In this document: positions 6,332 to 10,899 of the stretch, one piece after another
How the letters are laid out: each line of letters starts with the position of its first letter
Position numbering within the stretch: the first letter of the stretch is position 1
Assembly: GCA_900543475.1 (NCBI GenBank)
Contig: UQRU01000069.1
Span: 1 to 10,899, forward strand
Source: an uncultured Eubacteriales bacterium
GTDB lineage: Bacteria; Bacillota; Clostridia; Christensenellales; CAG-138
DNA: 10,899 nucleotides
Direction of reading: 5' to 3'
Notes under the pieces: model-generated
Database searches by the model: none
What the model saw: only the letters and a program-made list of their open reading frames with translations
What the model was told of the DNA's origin: nothing
Made by a program: the position numbers and the translations under genes

Positions 6332-6491
6332 CGTCCTGCTGCCTTGGGGTAAGGCCGGCGTGCGCCATGGCCAACCCCTCCCGATCGCAGCGCGGTTATA
6401 GGCATAAGCCTAAGGGAAATCCCCTGCAAAAAGGGTCGCTTCACAGGCGAGAACCCTGGCGAAGCCTGTGGGAAAACCGTATGCCTCCGGA
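6332..6491. other. Divergent spoIIE-tyrS intergenic region
   Basis: This segment should hold the spoIIE promoter, but I find no convincing SigA boxes or Spo0A box (TGTCGAA) on the minus strand. TATAAC (minus strand, in TATGCCTATAACC) could be a -10, but no good -35 lies at 17-18 bp. Two inverted repeats are visible: TAGGC/GCCTA (6399-6403 and 6408-6412) and CACAGGC/GCCTGTG (6442-6448 and 6464-6470). Either could be an operator or part of an attenuator; neither is assigned. Confidence 0.4.
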
Positions 6492-6520
6492 TTGCGAAAC
6501 TGCGGCAAATATGCTATGGT
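6492..6520 (+). promoter_or_regulatory. Probable promoter of tyrS
   Basis: TTGCGA (6492-6497) and TATGGT (6515-6520) are spaced by 17 bp and lie about 40 bp before the tyrS start. The transcript leader would be only about 30 nt. That is too short for a T-box, although many Bacillota tyrS genes have one. Confidence 0.55.
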
Positions 6521-6558
6521 ATTAGGGAGTACAGCCATCAATAAAGGAGTGCAATCAT

Positions 6559-7785
6559 ATGCAGAACGTTTACGATACCCTGGCGGAACGGGGCTTTTTG
6601 AAGCAATGCTCCCATCCCGAGGAGCTGCGGGAGCTTTTGGGCCGGGAAAAGGTCACCTTTTACATTGGCTTTGACCCCACCGCAGACAGCCTCCATATTG
6701 GCCATTACGTGGCCCTGATGACCATGGCCCACATGCAACGGGCAGGCCACCGGCCCATCGTGCTGCTGGGAGGCGGTACCGCCATGATCGGGGACCCTTC
6801 CGGCAAAAGCGATATGCGGCGCATGATGACCAACGAGGAGATCGACCATAACGCCAGCTGCTTCCAAAAGCAGATGGCCCGGCTCATCGATTTTTCCGAA
6901 GGCAAGGCCATTGTGGCCAACAACGCCAATTGGCTGCGGTCGTTGAACTATCTCTCCTTTATGCGGGATATCGGGGTGCATTTCTCCGTAAACCGGATGC
7001 TAACGTTCGAGTGCTATAAGCAGCGGATGGAGCGGGGGCTAACATTCTTTGAGCTAGGCTATATGCTGATGCAGAGCTATGACTTCCTGGTGCTGAACCG
7101 GGAGTACGGCTGTATCCTCCAAATGGGCGGGGACGACCAGTGGAGCAACATGCTGGGGGGCGTGGACCTGATCCGGCGTAAGGAGCAAAAGCCCGCCTAT
7201 TGCCTGACCACCGCCCTGCTTACCACCAGCGAGGGCAAAAAGATGGGCAAAACCGAAAAGGGCGCCCTATGGCTGGATAAGGAAAAATGCAGCCCTTACG
7301 ATTTCTATCAATATTGGCGGAACGTGGACGATGCGGATGTGGAAAAATGCCTGTCCCTGTTGACCTTCCTGCCCATGGAGGAGATCCGCGCCATGTGCGC
7401 CCAGGGGGGCGCGGCCCTGAACCAGGCCAAGGTGACCCTGGCCTACACCCTGACGGCCCAGGTCCACGGCGCCGAGGAGGCGGATAAGGCTAAGCAGGCG
7501 GCGGAGGCCCTTTTTGGCGGGGGCGGGGATCTGAGCCATATGCCTACCCTGGCCCTGAGCCAGCAGCAGGTCGAGGAAACGGGCCTGCGGGTCACGGACC
7601 TGCTGGTGCTGGGGAACCTTTGCAAGAGCAAGTCCGACGCCCGGCGCATGATCGAAAGCGGGGCGGTATTTGCCGGGGACGAAAAGGTTACCGACGTATA
7701 TGCGGTCCTGGCCGAGGACAAGCTGGCGGAGGGCATCGTCCTCAAGAAGGGCAAAAAAGGCTTTGTCCGGGTCTGCAAGGGCTAA
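6559..7785 (+). CDS. tyrS: Tyrosyl-tRNA synthetase
   Basis: A class I aminoacyl-tRNA synthetase that charges tRNA-Tyr with tyrosine in the cytoplasm. The 408 residues show the full layout: Rossmann catalytic core with [17 protein letters not shown] (HIGH at 46-49), [14 protein letters not shown] (71-84), the Tyr-binding region [21 protein letters not shown] (189-197), the second class I signature as KMGKT (228-232), and a C-terminal S4-type RNA-binding domain from about residue 345. The KMSKS variant and the length fit the TyrS group common in Bacillota. AAAGGAG lies 9 nt before the ATG. The gene is transcribed away from spoIIE, and the YigZ-family gene starts 4 nt after its stop codon. Nothing appears truncated. 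Confidence 0.97.
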   Translation: MQNVYDTLAERGFLKQCSHPEELRELLGREKVTFYIGFDPTADSLHIGHYVALMTMAHMQRAGHRPIVLLGGGTAMIGDPSGKSDMRRMMTNEEIDHNASCFQKQMARLIDFSEGKAIVANNANWLRSLNYLSFMRDIGVHFSVNRMLTFECYKQRMERGLTFFELGYMLMQSYDFLVLNREYGCILQMGGDDQWSNMLGGVDLIRRKEQKPAYCLTTALLTTSEGKKMGKTEKGALWLDKEKCSPYDFYQYWRNVDDADVEKCLSLLTFLPMEEIRAMCAQGGAALNQAKVTLAYTLTAQVHGAEEADKAKQAAEALFGGGGDLSHMPTLALSQQQVEETGLRVTDLLVLGNLCKSKSDARRMIESGAVFAGDEKVTDVYAVLAEDKLAEGIVLKKGKKGFVRVCKG

Positions 7786-7789
7786 GGGG

Positions 7790-8428
7790 ATGACAGGCTA
7801 CCGCACCCTGGCGGCAAAGGGGGAGGCGGAACTGGTCATCCAGCGCTCTCGCTTCATTGGCCGCGCCTTTCCCGTGGAAAGCGAAGCAGCCGCCCTGGCC
7901 ATCCTGGCGGATATCCGCAAAGCCCATTGGGACGCCTCCCACAATTGCTTTGCCTACCGGATCGGCCCGGACGGCGGCTGCGCCCGCTATAGCGACGACG
8001 GGGAGCCCGGCGGTACCGCCGGCCTGCCCATGATGGAAGTGCTCAAAAGCCGGGGACTGACCGACCTATTGGTGGTGGTGACCCGGTATTTCGGTGGCAT
8101 CCTGCTGGGGGCCGGCGGCCTGGTGCGGGCCTATTCCAGATCTGCCGCCGCCGCCATCCAAGAGGCGGGGGAGGTGGCGGTGTTGCCTGCCCTGCGGTAT
8201 CATATAACCATCCCTTATAACCGTTATGGCGGGTTGGAGGCCTTGCTCCGGGAGCGGGCCATGGTGGAGGCCGTGGATTTCGGCCAGGACGTCCAGGTGA
8301 CCGCCCTGGTGGAAGCGGCCCAGGCCCCAGGCTTTTGCAAAGCCGTAACGGAAAAAAGCGACGGCCGCTGCACCCCCGCCCTTCTGGGGGAAGGTTGGCT
8401 CCGCCGGCCCTGTCCGCCCCGGGACTAG
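7790..8428 (+). CDS. YigZ/IMPACT-family protein
   Basis: A 212-residue member of the conserved YigZ (IMPACT, UPF0029) family. The family has an N-terminal IMPACT domain and a C-terminal ferredoxin-like domain (DUF1949); eukaryotic IMPACT acts in translational control, but the bacterial role is not settled. Diagnostic stretches are RSRFIGRAFPV, DASHNCFAYRIG, YSDDGEPGGTAGLPM and VVTRYFGGILLGAGGLVRAY. The C-terminal part begins near RYHITIPYNRYGG. The ATG at 7790 starts 4 nt after tyrS, with AAGGG overlapping the tyrS end. The frame is open further upstream to 7670, but that part lies inside tyrS and is not family-like. Co-transcription with tyrS is likely and fits a translation-related role. 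The name is secure; the function is not. Confidence 0.93.
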   Translation: MTGYRTLAAKGEAELVIQRSRFIGRAFPVESEAAALAILADIRKAHWDASHNCFAYRIGPDGGCARYSDDGEPGGTAGLPMMEVLKSRGLTDLLVVVTRYFGGILLGAGGLVRAYSRSAAAAIQEAGEVAVLPALRYHITIPYNRYGGLEALLRERAMVEAVDFGQDVQVTALVEAAQAPGFCKAVTEKSDGRCTPALLGEGWLRRPCPPRD

Positions 8429-8465
8429 CCCATCAATTTTTACGATAAGGAAAGAAGTCAAGCCC

Positions 8466-10145
8466 ATGAGAATCCGTTTTAAATCTACGCTGGGATGCCT
8501 GTTGGCCCTGCTCCTGTGCTTTGGCCTGTGGGTCCCTGCGGCCCAGGCCGCCCAGATCCAGGCCCAGTCCAGCCCCGCGGCCATGACCACCGGCGGCGAG
8601 GTCACCTTCTCCATCACCATCACCAACGATGGGGAGGCCGTAATGGAAAACGTCCAGATCAGCAGCGCCTATTCCGGCATTGCCTTTGACGGCATTGGCG
8701 CTTCCATTGATCCTGGGGCTGAAAAAACCTTTTCCGCCACTGTCATCATCAGCGAAGCGGCGTTGGATCAGCCCATTTCCTTTGACCTGAATTGGTTGGA
8801 AAACGGCGAGCTCCGCTCGGATTCCACTGCAATCACCATCCAGCGTCAGGCCGCCGCCGTGCTTTCCGGCTCCGTTTCCGTGGATAAGACCCAGGCCTCC
8901 CAGGGGGAGACCGTGAACATCACCTACACCCTCACCAACAGCGGTATGACCCCGGTATCCGTGGTTTCCCTAGCGGATAAGGAAATCAGCAGCAAGCCCA
9001 TCGCCGAAAACGTGGTGGTGGACCCTGGCGCGCCCCTGGTGCTCACCTACGAATTTACCATGGGCTCCGCCACCGTCACCAGCGCCCCGGTGATCACCTA
9101 TGACGACGGCCTGGGCAATACCCAGACCCTTAAGCTCAAGGAGACTACCCTGGGCATGGTGATGAACAAGCTGTCCATGGAGGTCACCCAGGGGGAAGGC
9201 ACCGTCAACGGCGTTCCCTTCACCCTCAACCTTACCAACAACGGCAACCAGCGCATCAGCGATATCCAGGTCACCGACGAGCTGGGCAATAAGGTCAACG
9301 ACGGCACCTTTGCCTTGGCGGTGGGGGAGACCCGGCAGCTTTCTTATACCGTGCTGACGGACACCGAGCGGTATGTGGTATTCCATGTATCCGGCGAGTC
9401 CGCTTCCGGTGAAAAATATGAAAACAACACCAAGAGCTTTGTGGTGCGCAAATACATCGATCCCGCCCTATTGGGCATCGATTTCTCCGCCGCGGTGCTG
9501 GAGCCCCTTAACAGCGCCGGCAGTATCACCGTGCGCTTTACCATCAACAACACCGGTTCCCTGGATATGACCGACCTGGTCATCAGCGAAAAGACCCAGG
9601 GTACCGACGAGGAGGGCAATCCCACCGATGTGCTCACCGAGATCACCCGTAAGGACGTGGTGGGCCCCGGGGAATTCTCCTCCGACCAGGTGATCTTCGT
9701 GGGCCAGCCTAGGGAACTGGTCTTCCAACTGGATATGACCGACCCGGCGGGCAATCCCTACACCTATACCGCCCACATCACCGGGGACAGCATCGGGGTC
9801 TATGACCCGGCGGACGCCGAGGAAGCCCAGCAGGATGTGATCCAGGCCCTGGGGGTACAGATCGGCACCGGCATAAGCCGCGCTTTGAGCGTTGCCCTCA
9901 TCGTTCTGGCGGTGTTGATCGTATTGGCCATCATCGCCCTGATCGTGCTGCGGCGGCTGGAGCGGCAGCAGCGCCGGGAAGCCGCCCGCCGCCGGGCCCG
10001 CCGGGAGCGGCAGCGCCAAGAATTGCTCCGGCAGCAGCAGGCGGATCAGGATACCCTTACCGGCCGGCCCTCCCAACCCCTGCGCCAGCAGGAGGATCTA
10101 GGCCAAACCCAGATCCATCGCCGCCCTCGGGATTTTGAGCCATGA
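8466..10145 (+). CDS. Secreted membrane-anchored protein with Ig-like (CARDB/NEW3-type) repeats
   Basis: I do not recognise a named gene. The 559-residue protein has a signal peptide (about 1-29: RIRFK, hydrophobic core, then AQAA). Four extracellular beta-rich repeats of about 90-110 residues follow (about 35-125, 136-225, 236-328, 338-438). Each opens with the kind of pattern seen in CARDB, NEW3 and COG1361 domains: FSITITNDGEA, ITYTLTNSGMT, FTLNLTNNGNQ and VRFTINNTGSL. Each also carries a proline/glycine turn before a second strand pair (DPGAEKT, DPGAPLV, AVGETRQ, GPGEFSS). One membrane helix spans about 474-496. The tail to 559 is cytoplasmic and rich in Arg and Gln. AAGGAAAG lies 11 nt before the ATG. 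The next gene overlaps its stop codon by 4 nt. It could be a surface adhesin, an envelope-assembly factor or an accessory to an exporter; nothing here decides. Confidence 0.85.
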   Translation: MRIRFKSTLGCLLALLLCFGLWVPAAQAAQIQAQSSPAAMTTGGEVTFSITITNDGEAVMENVQISSAYSGIAFDGIGASIDPGAEKTFSATVIISEAALDQPISFDLNWLENGELRSDSTAITIQRQAAAVLSGSVSVDKTQASQGETVNITYTLTNSGMTPVSVVSLADKEISSKPIAENVVVDPGAPLVLTYEFTMGSATVTSAPVITYDDGLGNTQTLKLKETTLGMVMNKLSMEVTQGEGTVNGVPFTLNLTNNGNQRISDIQVTDELGNKVNDGTFALAVGETRQLSYTVLTDTERYVVFHVSGESASGEKYENNTKSFVVRKYIDPALLGIDFSAAVLEPLNSAGSITVRFTINNTGSLDMTDLVISEKTQGTDEEGNPTDVLTEITRKDVVGPGEFSSDQVIFVGQPRELVFQLDMTDPAGNPYTYTAHITGDSIGVYDPADAEEAQQDVIQALGVQIGTGISRALSVALIVLAVLIVLAIIALIVLRRLERQQRREAARRRARRERQRQELLRQQQADQDTLTGRPSQPLRQQEDLGQTQIHRRPRDFEP

Positions 10146-10681
10146 GCGCCGCCCATACCATCCGTCCCGCCCGGCTGGAGGATGCGCCTGCGTTGCAGCA
10201 GATTTACGCCCATTACGTGGAGCAGACCGCCTACAGCTTTGAATACCAGCCTCCCACCCCCCAGGAATTTCAGGCCCGCATAGCGGCCACTCTACAGGCT
10301 TATCCCTATCTGGTGGCGGAGGTGGAAGGCACGCCCTTGGGCTATGCCTATGCGGGCCGGATGCGGTCCAGGGAAGCCTATGACTGGGTGGTGGAAACCA
10401 CCGTTTACCTGGCCCCCCAGGCCATAGGCCAGGGCTTGGGCCGGGCCCTTTACGACGCCCTGCTCCCCCAATTGGCCAGCCAAGGGGTGCAAAAGGCCTA
10501 TGCCTGTATCACCGCCAATAACACTGGCAGCATCGATTTCCATAAACATCTGGGCTTTGTGGAGGAGGGTTACTTCTTCCGTTGCGGCTATAAGATGGGC
10601 CAATGGTGGGATGTGGTCTGGCTGGCCCTGGACCTGGGCGGTTTCCCTTGCCCGCCTCCGGCGCTGCGCCCATGGAGATAG
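10142..10681 (+). CDS. GNAT N-acetyltransferase, phosphinothricin/amino-acid acetyltransferase-like
   Basis: A 179-residue GNAT-fold enzyme that would transfer an acetyl group from acetyl-CoA to an amine. It shows the N-terminal IRPARLEDAPALQQIYAHYV, the central strand VVETTVYLAP, the acetyl-CoA pyrophosphate loop QAIGQGLGRALY (93-104), NNTGSIDFHKHLGF (126-139) and a C-terminal GYKMGQWWDVVWL. The last motif is typical of the phosphinothricin/YncA branch, whose members act on amino acids, methionine sulfone/sulfoximine or related compounds. Herbicide resistance should not be assumed. The ATG overlaps the TGA of the preceding gene (ATGA) with no clear ribosome site, so it is probably translated by coupling. 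A Pro-rich tail (PCPPPALRPWR) follows the domain. A terminator lies 64 nt downstream. Confidence 0.9.
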   Translation: MSAAHTIRPARLEDAPALQQIYAHYVEQTAYSFEYQPPTPQEFQARIAATLQAYPYLVAEVEGTPLGYAYAGRMRSREAYDWVVETTVYLAPQAIGQGLGRALYDALLPQLASQGVQKAYACITANNTGSIDFHKHLGFVEEGYFFRCGYKMGQWWDVVWLALDLGGFPCPPPALRPWR

Positions 10682-10744
10682 GTCCTGAACCGCGGCGCCC
10701 CTGCGATTTCCCTGGGCAGCCCGCCCACCAGAACGGTCCACGCT

Positions 10745-10774
10745 CCCGGCCCATGGGTATGGGTCGGGCTTTTT
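10745..10774 (+). terminator. Intrinsic terminator after the GNAT gene
   Basis: CCCGGCCCAT (10745-10754) and ATGGGTCGGG (10759-10768) form a 10-bp stem with one G-T wobble and a GGGT loop, followed by C and five T (10770-10774). It ends the plus-strand unit that begins at tyrS, or its last promoter's transcript. Confidence 0.85.
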
Positions 10775-10899
10775 CATGCCCCTTTCTCGGAAATTCCAGC
10801 GCGCCCAGGGGGGCGGCGGGGGCGCGCCGCGCCCTGAAATCCCCGGGCGGGGGGCCGGCGGGCCCCCCCCCGGGGGGTTGGGTTTGGGGGGTTCCCCGG
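10775..10899. other. Low-complexity G/C-rich end of the window
   Basis: After the terminator no gene is visible. From about 10800 the sequence becomes runs of G and C (for example 9 C from 10865 and six-G blocks near the end), much like 4372-4577. It may be the low-quality end of an assembled contig. Confidence 0.6.

Noticed and set aside
6521..6558. T-box leader before tyrS
   Set aside because: The leader is only about 30-40 nt and lacks the T-box sequence; upstream DNA shows no specifier stem or AGGGTGG-type element.
6332..6558. Spo0A binding boxes for spoIIE
   Set aside because: No close match to TGTCGAA or TTCGACA could be read on either strand.
7670..7789. N-terminal extension of the YigZ-family protein into tyrS
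   Set aside because: The added residues are out-of-frame tyrS sequence; the ATG at 7790 gives the family's normal N-terminus.
8066..8626. Minus-strand 186-residue open frame
   Set aside because: It is antisense across the end of the YigZ-family gene and the start of the Ig-repeat gene, with no recognisable domain or ribosome site.

Overview
The window is GC-rich and reads as chromosomal DNA of an endospore-forming, anaerobe-type Bacillota, most likely a high-GC member of the Clostridia. Three things point there: a SpoIIE sporulation phosphatase, a lysine (L-box) riboswitch, and strong AAGGAGG-type ribosome binding sites. I cannot name a genus. No phage genes, transposases, CRISPR arrays, rRNA or tRNA genes are visible.

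Left half, minus strand (about 4190 down to 201). A LOG-family (TIGR00730-type) Rossmann protein and a small UspA-domain protein form a two-gene unit behind an extended -10 promoter. Just downstream comes a second promoter with a perfect TTGACA and a TATCAT at 17 bp spacing, then a leader of about 290 nt. The leader carries a clear lysine riboswitch aptamer and a terminator-like hairpin. It controls three genes in order: a lipoprotein substrate-binding protein, a permease and an ATPase of the polar amino acid ABC importer family. The riboswitch is the best clue that this importer carries lysine. A strong hairpin between the binding-protein and permease genes may help set their relative expression. 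The last 200 bases before the left edge hold no convincing gene but many complementary segments.

Middle (4191-6331). A 390-base gene-free stretch begins with a row of near-perfect hairpins and decays into long runs of pure G and pure C. These runs may be an assembly or base-calling artefact. Next to it, on the minus strand, lies spoIIE in an unusually short form: the membrane part and PP2C phosphatase are present, but the linking region is much reduced.

Right half, plus strand (6492-10774). A promoter leads into tyrS, then a YigZ/IMPACT-family gene 4 nt later. After a 37-nt gap comes a secreted, membrane-anchored protein built of about four Ig-like repeats with a basic cytoplasmic tail, then a GNAT acetyltransferase overlapping it by 4 nt. 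A good intrinsic terminator closes the unit. The last 100 bases become G/C homopolymer-rich again, as if the contig is losing quality at its end.

Most genes are recognisable housekeeping or sporulation functions. The least explained items are the Ig-repeat membrane protein, the short SpoIIE, the G/C hairpin tract and the structured left edge. I did not find a convincing undescribed multi-gene system.
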